A stretch of 64,000 nucleotides of DNA from Robertkochia sediminum (GCF_016786255.1 NZ_JADMKT010000080.1:132796-196795), one strand, 5' to 3'; counted from the stretch's first letter, positions 9,266-19,220 are shown. Notes: a model not told the origin generated them from the letters alone. Numbers and translations are program-made.

Positions 9266-9619
9266 TCAGGATAATTTAAGGATAATAGAGGATAGAATTT
9301 TCCTTATGGCGATAGCTTCATTATTTAACGATCTGATTTGATCACTATTTCCCAGGTTTGAATCTTCTAAAAGCTGCAACCATAATCCGGACTCTTTGAC
9401 TTCTTTTCGGGCAACTTTCATTCTGTACAGTTTGTCTTTGCTGCTTAGTGCTTCATTAGCTTCTAGGTAATTTGCAGCTACAGAACCGGAAGATCTTATA
9501 AGTTGTCTGGCGTCTTCTCTAATACTAAAATTGTTTGGAAGTGTTCTGACCATTGATCTGCAGTTCTTAGCAAATTCATAAGTGCGCTCTTCAAGTGAAT
9601 AAGATGGTGAGTTTTTCAC
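9266..9619 (-). CDS. Four-helix-bundle protein, S23/IVP family
   Basis: The 117-residue protein matches the S23-type four-helix-bundle family first met inside 23S rRNA intervening sequences. Features are LEERTYEFAKNCRSM at the start, then FSIREDARQLIRSSGSVAANYLEA and KVARKEVKESGLWLQLL. The family's function is poorly known; the accessory protein Avd of diversity-generating retroelements shares the fold, but no reverse transcriptase is present here. The start codon is GTG at 9619; no ATG fits. The gene stands alone and is followed by a tandem repeat array. Confidence 0.8.
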   Translation of the reverse strand: MKNSPSYSLEERTYEFAKNCRSMVRTLPNNFSIREDARQLIRSSGSVAANYLEANEALSSKDKLYRMKVARKEVKESGLWLQLLEDSNLGNSDQIRSLNNEAIAIRKILSSIILKLS

Positions 9620-9724
9620 ATATAAAAATTCAGACCTATAAATATAGAAAATAAACTACAATTATAAGGTTTCGAAAAACCTTTGGTCTTTTGTTTTATT
9701 GAAATTTGAAGGTTGCCTTGGGCT

Positions 9725-12547
9725 TTAGTGCGCCTCCAGCCAATTCTCGCCGGTACCTACTTCGACATCTAAGGGTACCGAAAGCTGGTAAGCATTTTCC
9801 ATTTCATCCTTGATCAGTTCACTTACCTTTTCCAGTTCGTCCTTATGGGCGTCAAATACCAATTCATCATGCACCTGCAGGAGCATTTTGGTTTTGTAGT
9901 TTCCGGCCTTTAACTTTTCCTGGATACGCAACATGGCGATCTTGATGATATCTGCAGCACTACCCTGTATAGGAGCGTTCACGGCATTGCGCTCTGCAGC
10001 TCCTTTTACGACCTGGTTCCTGGAGTTGATGTCTTTTAGGTACCTTCTTCTGCCCAGAACGGTTTCTACGTAACCGTGCTCTCTGGCAAAATTGATCTGG
10101 TTGGCAATATACTGCTTTAGCTTCGGGTAGGTGGCATAATAGGTGTCTATAAGCTCCTTTGCTTCCGATCGGTTCAGGGTGGTCTGGTTCGAGAGTCCAA
10201 AGGCCGATACCCCGTAGATGATACCAAAGTTTACGGTTTTGGCATTGCTACGCTGTTCACGGGTTACCTCCTCCAGGGGAACATTAAATACCTTGGCTGC
10301 GGTTGAAGCGTGAATATCCTGTCCGTCCTTAAAGGCCTGGATCATGGTTTCTTCTTCACTCAGTGCCGCGATAATTCGCAGTTCTATTTGTGAGTAATCT
10401 GCAGCCAGTAAGGTGTAGTCTTCACTTCGCGGTACAAAGGCCTTTCTCACCTGTCTTCCCCTTTCGGTCCTGATCGGGATGTTCTGCAGGTTCGGATTGG
10501 TAGAACTCAAACGTCCGGTTGCGGCAACGGCCTGGGCATAGGCGGTGTGTATGCGTCCGGTGTGCGGATTAACCTCTTCGGGGAGGGCGTCTACATAGGT
10601 GCTTTGGAGTTTTTTGAGTTGTCGCCATTCCATGATATCGGCAACGACCTTGTGTTCGCCTGCCAGTGCCGAGAGCACATCTTCTGCGGTGGAATATTGC
10701 CCGGTCTTGGTCTTTTTGGGTTTGTCAACCAGTTTTAACTTGTCAAAAAGTATAGGTCCTAATTGCTTGGGCGATGCCAGGTTAAAGGTTTCCCCGGCCT
10801 GTTCGAAAATACCTTTTTCCAGGGCTTCGATCTCCCCGGTCATTTCTGCTGAAAGGGCTTTCAGATAGCTGTCGTTGATCCTGATCCCTTCGATCTCCAT
10901 TTCGGCAAGCACCTTTACCAGCGGTGCTTCTATGGTTTCAAACAGCTCCTTTGCATTTCGCTTCGGGAGTTCCTGGCTAAACAGTTCTTTCAGTTGCAGA
11001 GTGATATCGGCATCTTCTACGGCGTATTCGGTTTGTTCCTTAACGGGTACAGAGCGCATGGACTTCTGATTCTTCCCCTTCTTGCCAATTAGATCGGTAA
11101 TTGGAACGGGCTGGTAGTTAAGGTATGTTTCTGCCAGGACGTCCATATTATGGCGCATATCGGGATTAATAAGATAGTGCGCGATCATGGTGTCGAACAA
11201 GGGGCCTTCTACGTCAATGCCGTATCGGGATAATACCTTGATATCGTACTTTAAATTCTGGCCTACCTTTTCGATCGCCTTGTTTTCAAAGAAAGGGCGG
11301 AAGGTTTCCAGTAAGTTGCGGGTTTCTTCATGTCCTTCCGGGAAAGGTACATAGTAGCCTTTTCCGGCTTCCCATGAAAAGGCGCATCCTACCAGGTCGG
11401 CCTCCAATGCCTTGATGCTGGTGGTTTCTGTGTCAAAGCAGACACTTTTTTGTTTTAACAGCTTTTCTAAAAGCAAGGCCCGGGCCTTAGGGGTTTCTGC
11501 CAGCTGATAGAAATGCGGTACCGTTTCTATCGTCTTGTATCCGGATGTGGCCTGTGTGGCAGAGGTGGTTTCCGGAGTAGCTCCAAAAAGGTCGAACTGG
11601 GCGTCTGCACCAGCGGTTTTGGTTTCTTGCGCCGGGTTTTGCACTTCGCTCTCTTCAGGACTTACATTGAAGGTCTTTAGCAGGTTCTCTTCCATACGTC
11701 TGAACTCCAGTTCCTGGAAGATCTCCCTGACCTTAGGGAAGTCGGGAGTATTGAGTTCAAAATCTTCTTCGTGAAATTCTACGGGTACATCGGTAATGAT
11801 AGTGGCCAGTTTTCTTGAAAGTCTTCCGAGTTCGGCATTGGCGATCACCTTTTCCTTCATTTTACCTTTAAGGCTGTCGGCGTTCTCCAAAAGGCCTTCA
11901 AGGCTGCCGTATTCCTTAAGGAATTTTTTTGCGGTCTTATCACCCACACCCGGGAGTCCGGGAATATTATCTACAGCATCACCCATCATTCCCAGGTAGT
12001 CGATCACCTGTTCCGGCCTTTCTACCTCGAATTTCTGTTGTACTTCGGGAATTCCCCAGATCTCTATTCCGTTACCCATGCGGGAGGGCCTGTACATAAA
12101 GATGTTTTCGCTTACCAATTGGGCAAAGTCTTTGTCGGGGGTAACCATATAGGTCTTGTAGCCTGCCTTTTCGGCTTGTTTGGCGAGGGTTCCTATGATA
12201 TCGTCTGCCTCGTATCCCGGTTTTACGACCACCGGAATGTGCATAGCCTTAAGAATGTCCTGGATGATAGGGACGGCAATGCGTATCGCTTCGGGGGTTT
12301 CATCCCTGTTGGCTTTGTATGCCTCGAAGAGCTCCAGGCGGTCTTTGCTTCCTTCCTTATCAAAGGCTACCGCCAGGTGGTCGGGATTCTCCCTTTTGAT
12401 CACATCGAGCAGGGAGTTCATGAATCCCATTACGGCAGAGGTGTCCATTCCTTTAGAGTTGATACGCGGATTCTTTATAAAGGCGTAATACCCTCTGAAG
12501 ATTAAAGCGTAGGCATCGAGTAGGAAAAGACGTTTTTGATCAGACAT
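9725..12547 (-). CDS. polA: DNA polymerase I
   Basis: The protein has 940 residues in three domains. Residues 1 to about 290 are the 5'-3' nuclease (DAYALIFRGYYAF, GDAVDNIPGLPGVGDKTA). Residues about 345-530 are the 3'-5' proofreading exonuclease with intact acidic residues (FDTETTS near 371, YAVEDADIT near 508). The rest is the family A polymerase, with DYSQIELRI, NFGIIYGVSAFGL and VHDELVFD. All catalytic motifs are present, so proofreading is likely active, unlike in some polymerases of this family. It fills gaps in repair and removes Okazaki primers. It appears monocistronic. Confidence 0.97.
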   Translation of the reverse strand: MSDQKRLFLLDAYALIFRGYYAFIKNPRINSKGMDTSAVMGFMNSLLDVIKRENPDHLAVAFDKEGSKDRLELFEAYKANRDETPEAIRIAVPIIQDILKAMHIPVVVKPGYEADDIIGTLAKQAEKAGYKTYMVTPDKDFAQLVSENIFMYRPSRMGNGIEIWGIPEVQQKFEVERPEQVIDYLGMMGDAVDNIPGLPGVGDKTAKKFLKEYGSLEGLLENADSLKGKMKEKVIANAELGRLSRKLATIITDVPVEFHEEDFELNTPDFPKVREIFQELEFRRMEENLLKTFNVSPEESEVQNPAQETKTAGADAQFDLFGATPETTSATQATSGYKTIETVPHFYQLAETPKARALLLEKLLKQKSVCFDTETTSIKALEADLVGCAFSWEAGKGYYVPFPEGHEETRNLLETFRPFFENKAIEKVGQNLKYDIKVLSRYGIDVEGPLFDTMIAHYLINPDMRHNMDVLAETYLNYQPVPITDLIGKKGKNQKSMRSVPVKEQTEYAVEDADITLQLKELFSQELPKRNAKELFETIEAPLVKVLAEMEIEGIRINDSYLKALSAEMTGEIEALEKGIFEQAGETFNLASPKQLGPILFDKLKLVDKPKKTKTGQYSTAEDVLSALAGEHKVVADIMEWRQLKKLQSTYVDALPEEVNPHTGRIHTAYAQAVAATGRLSSTNPNLQNIPIRTERGRQVRKAFVPRSEDYTLLAADYSQIELRIIAALSEEETMIQAFKDGQDIHASTAAKVFNVPLEEVTREQRSNAKTVNFGIIYGVSAFGLSNQTTLNRSEAKELIDTYYATYPKLKQYIANQINFAREHGYVETVLGRRRYLKDINSRNQVVKGAAERNAVNAPIQGSAADIIKIAMLRIQEKLKAGNYKTKMLLQVHDELVFDAHKDELEKVSELIKDEMENAYQLSVPLDVEVGTGENWLEAH

Positions 12548-12787
12548 AATGGAATTTTGATGTGTTTACCGGGTAAAAATAAGGAAGTTTTAAAGGAAAT
12601 GAAGTATCCTGATTTTTAATTTGGGTGGTCGAAGCCGGAGGATGGGTGGTAAGTGTTGAAGAACAGGGTGAAGCGGGATCTGGGGAGGTGCTTTTTGGTG
12701 GTTGGTCGATAAGACTGGTCAGTGTTCTTGTCGGTAAGAATTTATCGGTAATTTTAAGGGTTCCGACACTTAGAAATAATTGATGAT

Positions 12788-13513
12788 ATGATCACAGAAG
12801 TATGTGCGCCCTCTTTTCTGTCGGCAGTAAATGCCGGGAATTCCGGGGCTTCAAGGGTAGAGCTTTGTGCCGAGTTGGTGCTGGGCGGGGTTACGCCCTC
12901 TTATGCCCTTATAAAAAATGTGGTAGCGGCTATCGATATTCCCGTTTATGTGCTCATTCGTCCGCGTAGCGGCGGATTCACCTATAGTGAGGCAGAATTG
13001 AAGCTCATGAGAGACGATGTGGCCATGTGTGCCAGTCTTGGTTGTGCCGGGGTGGTAAGTGGGGTGTTGAAAAATGACCATACGATAGATACGGTGGCCA
13101 CAGCAGGATTGATCGAGGCTGCGGGTGCAATGGACTTTACCTTTCACCGTGCCTTTGATTGGGTGCCGGATATGGAAGAGGGCGTAGAGCGCTTATTGCA
13201 AATTGGTTGTTCGAGGGTGTTGACCAGTGGGGGGAGTCGTACTGCCGAGGAGGGTTTTGATACTTTGGTGGCACTGGATCGCACCTATGGCGACGATATT
13301 GTGGTGATGCCCGGTGGTGGGGTCAATGAAAAGAATATCTCCAGGTTCAAGGCTGCGGGTTTTTCTGAGGTTCATTTTTCTGCAACCAAAGTACAGCAGC
13401 AATCACTGCCCCTTCCTAATATTTCGTTCTTTCCGCAAACCATGCCTGACGAAAGGGGTGTTTATGTTTCTGATCCGGAGATCATTAAAAGAATGGTCGA
13501 CATGGTTAAATAA
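12788..13513 (+). CDS. cutC: CutC family protein
   Basis: The 241-residue protein is a TIM barrel of the CutC family. Recognisable stretches are GASRVELCAELVLGGVTPS (about residues 18-36), VLIRPRSGGFTYSEAE, TFHRAFDWVPD (about 118-128) and VLTSGGSRTAEEG. CutC was named for copper homeostasis, but its biochemical role is unsettled. It is cytoplasmic and reads away from polA after a 240-nt gap in which no other feature was recognised. Confidence 0.93.
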   Translation: MITEVCAPSFLSAVNAGNSGASRVELCAELVLGGVTPSYALIKNVVAAIDIPVYVLIRPRSGGFTYSEAELKLMRDDVAMCASLGCAGVVSGVLKNDHTIDTVATAGLIEAAGAMDFTFHRAFDWVPDMEEGVERLLQIGCSRVLTSGGSRTAEEGFDTLVALDRTYGDDIVVMPGGGVNEKNISRFKAAGFSEVHFSATKVQQQSLPLPNISFFPQTMPDERGVYVSDPEIIKRMVDMVK

Positions 13514-13577
13514 AGTTTAAAAGCTCTTTTTTCCTTGAAGAGAAAGATATTTTTGTAAGAAATCACTAAGATCCTGT

Positions 13578-14816
13578 ATGTCACGTTTTTTTATTTTTCT
13601 GGGAATTATTTATCTGGTAGGCACCTTTTATGGGTTTCAGGCGTTTCGTACGCTCGTAAGGAATCCATGGGTGCAGGGTGTTTATGTGCTCGCCTTCGTG
13701 TTGGTGCTCGCCAATATCTATTTTCAGTTTAGCGGTTACGACCGGGCACAAGGCATGTCGCAGGCCATGAGTATTTCTGTAGGGTTCTTTCTGGCGTTTA
13801 TGGCCTTGGGATTTATCTCCGGGGCGGTGATGTTGGTCGAAGACATCCTTCGCGCTGTAGGATGGGTGTTGAGAAAGGTCTTTAATGCTTCTTCCGGGAC
13901 CCAGGTGCATTTCCCGGAGCGCAGAAAATTCATTAGCCAGGTGGCGTTATTGCTGGCCTCCGTGCCCTTTGCATCTTTGTTGTACGGAATGTATAAGGGC
14001 AAGTACGATTATCGTGTGCTTAATTATGTTTTGGAGTTTGATGACTTGCCGGAGGCATTCGACGGATATCGCATCACCCAGATCTCCGATATACACAGTG
14101 GTAGTTTTGATAATGAAGGGAAGGTGTCTTATGCGGTAGATCTTGTGAACCAACAACAGAGCAATGTGATCTTATTTACGGGAGACCTGGTGAACAGCGT
14201 GGCTACCGAGATGTATCCCTGGAAGGATGTTTTTCGCAGGTTGAAGGCCGAAGACGGTGTGTTTTCAGTGCTTGGAAACCACGATTATGGGGATTATGCT
14301 GAATGGGATACGGAAGAAGATAAAGAGGCTAATCTCGATGAGCTCAAAGCGATTCAGCGGGAAATGGGCTTTGACCTGTTGCTCAACGAGAACAGGTTCC
14401 TGAATAAAGGTGAAGATCGCATAGCGCTGGTAGGTGTAGAGAACTGGGGTGCCGGCGGATTTAAAAAGGCGGGGGACCTTAAGCTTGCGCTTCAGGGGGT
14501 TGAGGAAGGTGATTTTAAGATCCTGATGAGTCATGATCCTTCGCACTGGGAGTACGAGGTGTTGCAACATCCCTGGCATGTGCATTTAACGCTTAGCGGA
14601 CATACCCATGGGATGCAGTTCGGGGTGGAGATCCCGGGGTGGTTAAAGTGGAGTCCGGTGAAGTACCGCTATAAATACTGGGCAGGTATTTATAAGGAGC
14701 TGGGGCAATACATTAATGTGAATCGCGGCTTTGGATATATAGGGTATCCCGGTAGAGTGGGTATCTGGCCCGAGGTTACCGTGATCGAACTGCGTAAGTC
14801 GAAGGAAACGACCTAG
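13578..14816 (+). CDS. Membrane-anchored metallophosphoesterase
   Basis: The 412-residue protein has about four N-terminal membrane helices (roughly residues 1-20, 33-52, 68-90 and 115-140). A calcineurin-like phosphoesterase domain follows, with the full set of metal ligands: QISDIHSGS (D and H), FTGDLVNS, LGNHDYGDY and LSGHTHGMQ. This resembles YkuE-type enzymes, some of which act on lipid-linked phosphates. The substrate here is unknown. It starts 64 nt after cutC on the same strand. Confidence 0.88.
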   Translation: MSRFFIFLGIIYLVGTFYGFQAFRTLVRNPWVQGVYVLAFVLVLANIYFQFSGYDRAQGMSQAMSISVGFFLAFMALGFISGAVMLVEDILRAVGWVLRKVFNASSGTQVHFPERRKFISQVALLLASVPFASLLYGMYKGKYDYRVLNYVLEFDDLPEAFDGYRITQISDIHSGSFDNEGKVSYAVDLVNQQQSNVILFTGDLVNSVATEMYPWKDVFRRLKAEDGVFSVLGNHDYGDYAEWDTEEDKEANLDELKAIQREMGFDLLLNENRFLNKGEDRIALVGVENWGAGGFKKAGDLKLALQGVEEGDFKILMSHDPSHWEYEVLQHPWHVHLTLSGHTHGMQFGVEIPGWLKWSPVKYRYKYWAGIYKELGQYINVNRGFGYIGYPGRVGIWPEVTVIELRKSKETT

Positions 14817-14888
14817 TGGGGTAAATAGGCTCTTTTTGGTAGTTTTTTATTACATTTGAACTACCAATCGCTTTAAACTGAAGTAGGT

Positions 14889-15185
14889 ATGTCAAAATTC
14901 GGCGAGTTAATCGATGTAAAAGTTCCCGTATTACTGGATTTCTTCACGGAGTGGAACGAGCCGTCTGTAAGTATGCACCCGGTGTTGCGGGATGTGGCTG
15001 AGGCTTTGGGTGACAAGATCAAGGTGATCAAGATCGATGTCGATAAGAATCGGGAATTGTCGGAGGCCCTAAGAGTGAAAGGGCTACCTACTTTAATGAT
15101 CTACAAGAATGGTGAGATGGTCTGGCGTCAGGCTGGAGAACAAGATGCCGGAACCCTGATAGGGTTGCTTCAGGAATACCTTTAA
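14889..15185 (+). CDS. Thioredoxin-like protein lacking the redox cysteines
   Basis: The protein of 98 residues is a full-length thioredoxin fold: DFFTEWNEPS at the active-site position, IKIDVDKNRELSEALRVKGLPTLMIYKNGE with the conserved cis-proline (LPT), and a final amphipathic helix. The usual WCGPC is replaced by WNEPS, so both redox cysteines are missing and the protein cannot be a disulfide reductase. A binding or chaperone-like role is inferred. A TACATTTG -7 element lies at 14851-14858. Its last four bases overlap the convergent deacetylase gene. Confidence 0.88.
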   Translation: MSKFGELIDVKVPVLLDFFTEWNEPSVSMHPVLRDVAEALGDKIKVIKIDVDKNRELSEALRVKGLPTLMIYKNGEMVWRQAGEQDAGTLIGLLQEYL

Positions 15186-15829
15186 AGACCTTTCATTTCC
15201 AGTTTTTCCTTTTTTAGAAATTCCAGATATCCAGGCAGTAGTGCCTTCAGGTTCTGGTAGGCCTTCATGCTGTCGTGAAAAACAATGATGCTGCCTTCTC
15301 TGCTATGTGTTTTCAGGTTTCTGAGGCTCTTTTCCGTGTTGAGCTCGGGGTCAAAGTCGGCACTTAATAAACTCCACATCACAATTCGGTATTCTTCTTT
15401 TATTAATGCTTTGCTCAGGGCGGTGTTCATTCGGCCGTATGGAGGGCGAAAGAGCTTTGACCGCTCAGGAGGACTTTGATCGCGAAGTTCCCGGATCACC
15501 GTTTCGGTCTTTTGTACTTCTTTGAGGTAGGTGTCTTGATCGGTCTTGCTGGCATTTAGGTGATTGAAGGTGTGGTTGCCTATGCTGTGACCTCGTTTAA
15601 CAATATCTTTAAAGATCTCCGGATGGGTCTGGATGTTCTTGCCGATACAAAAAAAGGTGGCTTTTGCATCGTAGGTGTCCAGCAGGTCCAGTACATAAGG
15701 AGTTACCTCAGGGGTAGGGCCATCGTCGAAGGTGAGGTATACGCCCTGCTTTTCTTTCTCCATCTCCCAGAGTAGGGTAGAGAAAAACCGCTTTACGAGA
15801 TAGGGTGTTTTGAAAAGGTAGGGTTTCAT
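15182..15829 (-). CDS. Polysaccharide deacetylase (NodB domain)
   Basis: The 215-residue protein is almost entirely a NodB homology domain. It has LTFDDGPTPE (catalytic and metal-binding Asp), GNHTFNHLN with the HxxxH metal ligands, RPPYGRMN, and a late IIVFHDS motif. Such enzymes remove N-acetyl groups from peptidoglycan or other polysaccharides. No clear signal peptide is present, so its location is uncertain. It is convergent with the thioredoxin-like gene and lies downstream of the DUF2723 gene on the same strand, separated by a hairpin. Confidence 0.9.
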   Translation of the reverse strand: MKPYLFKTPYLVKRFFSTLLWEMEKEKQGVYLTFDDGPTPEVTPYVLDLLDTYDAKATFFCIGKNIQTHPEIFKDIVKRGHSIGNHTFNHLNASKTDQDTYLKEVQKTETVIRELRDQSPPERSKLFRPPYGRMNTALSKALIKEEYRIVMWSLLSADFDPELNTEKSLRNLKTHSREGSIIVFHDSMKAYQNLKALLPGYLEFLKKEKLEMKGL

Positions 15830-15836
15830 ATATAAA

Positions 15837-15863
15837 ATAAGGCCGGAATCGCTCCGGCCTTAT
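15837..15863 (-). terminator. Terminator-like hairpin after the DUF2723 gene
   Basis: Stem ATAAGGCCGGA/TCCGGCCTTAT is perfect; the minus-strand T tract beyond it is interrupted (TTATTTTAT), so termination may be partial, with read-through to the deacetylase. Confidence 0.65.
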
Positions 15864-15869
15864 CAGGTG

Positions 15870-18800
15870 TTAATTTTCTATTTCCACTTCCTGGCTGTCT
15901 GCAGCAGGAATGGTTTCCGAAGGGTCTTCGGTTGCCGATTCTTCTTCTAATACGTCCGGTAGTTGCTCCCTGTCGTAGATCTGAGAGCGTTGTGCCTGAC
16001 GGTAGATCGCAAACATGGGCAGGTAATCGTTAAATGCCTTGGCTTGCTCCAGAGCGTAATCTTCCACGTCGTTCCTGGCGACAATGTCGAGGAGGCTTCT
16101 GTAGCGTTCCATGTTGTTGATGATGTCTTGCGTATAGTTCATCTGGTCTTCCTGGTTCATGCTGCCGTAGTATTCCAGGTGTTCCTGGTATTTTGTGGCT
16201 ACCTTCTCGAACAGTTCGCGGGCTTTGGTTGTTTCTCCTACCTGATAGTATCCGTTTACGAAAGGCTCGAGGAAAACATAGTACCCAAAATATCCAAACG
16301 GCATTTTTTCCATAGCCAGGTTCAGGATGTCTTTGGCTTTTTCTTCCTTCCCTTCATTAATGAGCTTTTCGGTAAGTCGGGCCAGGTTTCCTCTGAACGA
16401 GATGCTGTTCTTTCTAGTTTCCGGGTCGTGGTAGATCTCTGTAGATTCAGAGTTCCCCCATTTCCAGTCCATAACGATATCGTACATAAGGTCTTCATCT
16501 ATGCGTCCCATTTCGTACGGATTGTTCGGGTCTATAGCAGTTTTGATCGGCACCAGTTTGTATACGAGTCCGTCCAGCTGCAGGTAGTCTTTCATCCACA
16601 TATACTCTGCGCTGTCAAAACTTCCTCCGGTAAAGTAGATCGGACGTTCCCAGTTGTTGTTGGCCAGGATGTCCAGCATGAGGATACGGTTTTTCGGCAG
16701 TGCTTCTCCGGGGATATCAATATCAATATAGTCTACGATGAGGTGAGCATCTTCCGGTTTAACGAGTCCGCTTTTGAGAACGTTCTCCTTATTTACCGGT
16801 ACTCTGATCTTATTGGTCGGATAAAAATGGAGGTTCCTGTAGCTTTCAGGATACGCTTCAGGATCGATACCCCTTCTTTTCAGGATCATGTCCATGGTAT
16901 AGTCATCATTCGCGATCCAGTCCATGAACTTTTTAATATCCCAGCGCTCTTCGGTGAGCTGCTGCAGGTAAACGGCATCGCGCACCCCATAGGCGTATTG
17001 CGAATGCTCGAGTTGTGAAGGTATCGGTGCACTCTCATAGGCCGCCTTTTTCATCTGGTCAATATACCAGTCGGTGGCAAAAAGGCTGGTGTTGATCGTG
17101 CGCACATCGGTGCGGTACCCTTCGACCTCCTGGGCGTACCAGAGAGAGAAGGTGTCGTTGTCTCCAATGGTAAAAAGCATGGCGCCGGCATCTTCCTGTA
17201 TGGATTCCAGGTATGACTTTGCGATCGACTGTGCGGTGTAGCGGTTTGATCTGTCGTGATCGTCCCAGTTTTCAGTGGCCAATACTGTTGGTACGGCAAG
17301 CAAACAGATCGCAGTGACTGCCGGGGCGAGTATTTTCGGAGCGAGGAATTTTTTAAATTCTTCAAATATGGCGTAAACCCCCATCCCGATCCAAATGGAG
17401 AACACGTAAAAGGATCCTACCAGGGCGTAATCTCTTTCCCGGGGTTCAAAGGGTCGTTCGTTGAGGTAGACCTTTAGGGCCAATCCGGTAAACATGAATA
17501 ATACGAATAAGACCCAGAATTTTTGTTTGCTGGTCTTTAATAAGAACAGGAATCCTATAAGTCCCAGTATGAGCGGTAAAAAGTAATAGGTGTTACGGCC
17601 TTTGTTGTTAAGCACATCAGAAGGAAGGTTGTCCTGAGGCCCCAATCGCCATTCGTCTGCGAATTTGATCCCGCTAAGCCAGTTTCCGTGGTTGTCGAGT
17701 TTTCCCTGGATGTCGTCCTGACGTCCTACGAAGTTCCAAAGGAAATACCTCCAGTACATATATCCCATTTGGAAATCGAAGAGGTATTTCATGTTTTGGC
17801 CAAAGGAGGGCTTTTCAACCTCTATGAACTGATCGAACTGGCGAATAAAGCGCACATAGTCTTCGGTGTCGAGCTCGCCGGTATTCAGGTCCTGTTTAAG
17901 TTTTGCTACCGCGCTGGTAAGTTGCTGATCACTTCGGTACTCGCGTTTTACTCTAACGTTAACAGGTCCAGTGATCTTCATGTAGTTGGCAGCATGGCTG
18001 CTGCTCCACATCCTTGGAAGGAAGCCAACATGGTCGCCATGGGCGTTAGGGATCGCGTATTTAAAGTCGTTTACGATCACGTATTTACCCGCCTTGTAGT
18101 CGCGTTCATATTTTGGCTTTTCATCCTTATAAGGATCTGCAGGGTCTTGTCCGGCAAAGGCATCGGTGAACATAGGGCCGAAGAACAGGTGGGTCTCCGG
18201 GTATTGTTCCATATTGTAATACGCCAGTAGCTGACGGGCGTCGGTAGGGCTGTTCTCATTGATCACCGTACCGGCATTCGCGCGGATCGGGATCATAAGC
18301 CAGGTCGAGAATCCGATAAGGATGAACATAATGCTCAGCACGATACTGTTGAGCATGGGGTATTTCTTTTGTTTGGTGTAATTAATAAGGTACCAGAAAA
18401 GTACGATGATAAGGATCGCGGCAATAATGGTTCCCGAATTAAAGGGGAGTCCTATGCTGTTTACAAAGAATACTTCCAGGTACCCGAAAAAGCGCAATAC
18501 GTTTGGCAGTAACAGTTTAAAGATAAACAGGAGGATGGTGATCGATATCAGGTTGGCCAGGATAAATCCTTTTGCGTTGTGTTCTTTGAAATTCCTGAAA
18601 TAGTAGATCATGCCAATGGCCGGAATGGTAAGCAAGGCCATAAAGTGAACCCCAAAAGAAAGTCCGGTGATCAGGGCCAGAAGTACCAGCCAGCGGTTAG
18701 CTCTCGGGGTGTGCATCTCGTCAGACCATTTGAGGCCCAGGTAGAACATAAGTGCCATCAGGAAGGTAGCCATGGCATATACCTCTGCCTCCACAGCATT

Positions 18801-19220
18801 GAACCAAAAACTATCGGTGAAGGTAAAGGCCAGCGCTCCTGTGAGTCCGCTACCAAGAACTGCCACGTATTTAGGGGCAGTCATTTCGCCATGCATGAGT
18901 GCCAGTTTTCTGGTCAGGTTGGTGATGGTCCAGAACATGAACAGGATGGTAAATGCACTGGAGAATACCGACATATGGTTTACGGTTACCGCAATGGTTT
19001 CCGGAGAAAATGAGAAGTTGCCGAAAAACGCACCGATCATTTGGAATAATGGCGCTCCCGGAGGGTGGCCAACCTGGAGTTTTGAGGAGGTAGCAATATA
19101 CTCACCGGCATCCCAGAAACTGGAGGTGGGTTCTACGGTTAAGTGGTATACGGTTAGGGCGATGGCGAAAACGATCCAGCCAAGGATCGTGTCCCATTTT
19201 TTAAACTGTTGTGCAGTCAT
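15870..19220 (-). CDS. DUF2723 family membrane protein (GT-C-like)
   Basis: The 1116-residue protein belongs to the DUF2723 family common in Bacteroidota and related to vertebrate TMEM260. The N-terminal 650 or so residues contain about a dozen membrane helices. An early loop holds FWDAGEYIATSSKLQVGHPPG, whose acidic residue recalls the catalytic Asp of GT-C protein O-mannosyltransferases. The C-terminal 450 residues are soluble, with helical repeats resembling TPR (KAKDILNLAMEKMPFGYFG) and an acidic tail. A role in protein O-glycosylation is inferred from the family. Confidence 0.85.
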   Translation of the reverse strand: MTAQQFKKWDTILGWIVFAIALTVYHLTVEPTSSFWDAGEYIATSSKLQVGHPPGAPLFQMIGAFFGNFSFSPETIAVTVNHMSVFSSAFTILFMFWTITNLTRKLALMHGEMTAPKYVAVLGSGLTGALAFTFTDSFWFNAVEAEVYAMATFLMALMFYLGLKWSDEMHTPRANRWLVLLALITGLSFGVHFMALLTIPAIGMIYYFRNFKEHNAKGFILANLISITILLFIFKLLLPNVLRFFGYLEVFFVNSIGLPFNSGTIIAAILIIVLFWYLINYTKQKKYPMLNSIVLSIMFILIGFSTWLMIPIRANAGTVINENSPTDARQLLAYYNMEQYPETHLFFGPMFTDAFAGQDPADPYKDEKPKYERDYKAGKYVIVNDFKYAIPNAHGDHVGFLPRMWSSSHAANYMKITGPVNVRVKREYRSDQQLTSAVAKLKQDLNTGELDTEDYVRFIRQFDQFIEVEKPSFGQNMKYLFDFQMGYMYWRYFLWNFVGRQDDIQGKLDNHGNWLSGIKFADEWRLGPQDNLPSDVLNNKGRNTYYFLPLILGLIGFLFLLKTSKQKFWVLFVLFMFTGLALKVYLNERPFEPRERDYALVGSFYVFSIWIGMGVYAIFEEFKKFLAPKILAPAVTAICLLAVPTVLATENWDDHDRSNRYTAQSIAKSYLESIQEDAGAMLFTIGDNDTFSLWYAQEVEGYRTDVRTINTSLFATDWYIDQMKKAAYESAPIPSQLEHSQYAYGVRDAVYLQQLTEERWDIKKFMDWIANDDYTMDMILKRRGIDPEAYPESYRNLHFYPTNKIRVPVNKENVLKSGLVKPEDAHLIVDYIDIDIPGEALPKNRILMLDILANNNWERPIYFTGGSFDSAEYMWMKDYLQLDGLVYKLVPIKTAIDPNNPYEMGRIDEDLMYDIVMDWKWGNSESTEIYHDPETRKNSISFRGNLARLTEKLINEGKEEKAKDILNLAMEKMPFGYFGYYVFLEPFVNGYYQVGETTKARELFEKVATKYQEHLEYYGSMNQEDQMNYTQDIINNMERYRSLLDIVARNDVEDYALEQAKAFNDYLPMFAIYRQAQRSQIYDREQLPDVLEEESATEDPSETIPAADSQEVEIEN

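Noticed and set aside
9666-9683. Hairpin AAGGTTT/AAACCTT after polA as terminator
   Set aside because: Stable stem but no T tract on the minus strand, so termination is not supported.
15963-17018. 351-codon open frame on the plus strand inside the DUF2723 gene
   Set aside because: Shadow of the opposite strand; no recognisable protein features and no promoter.
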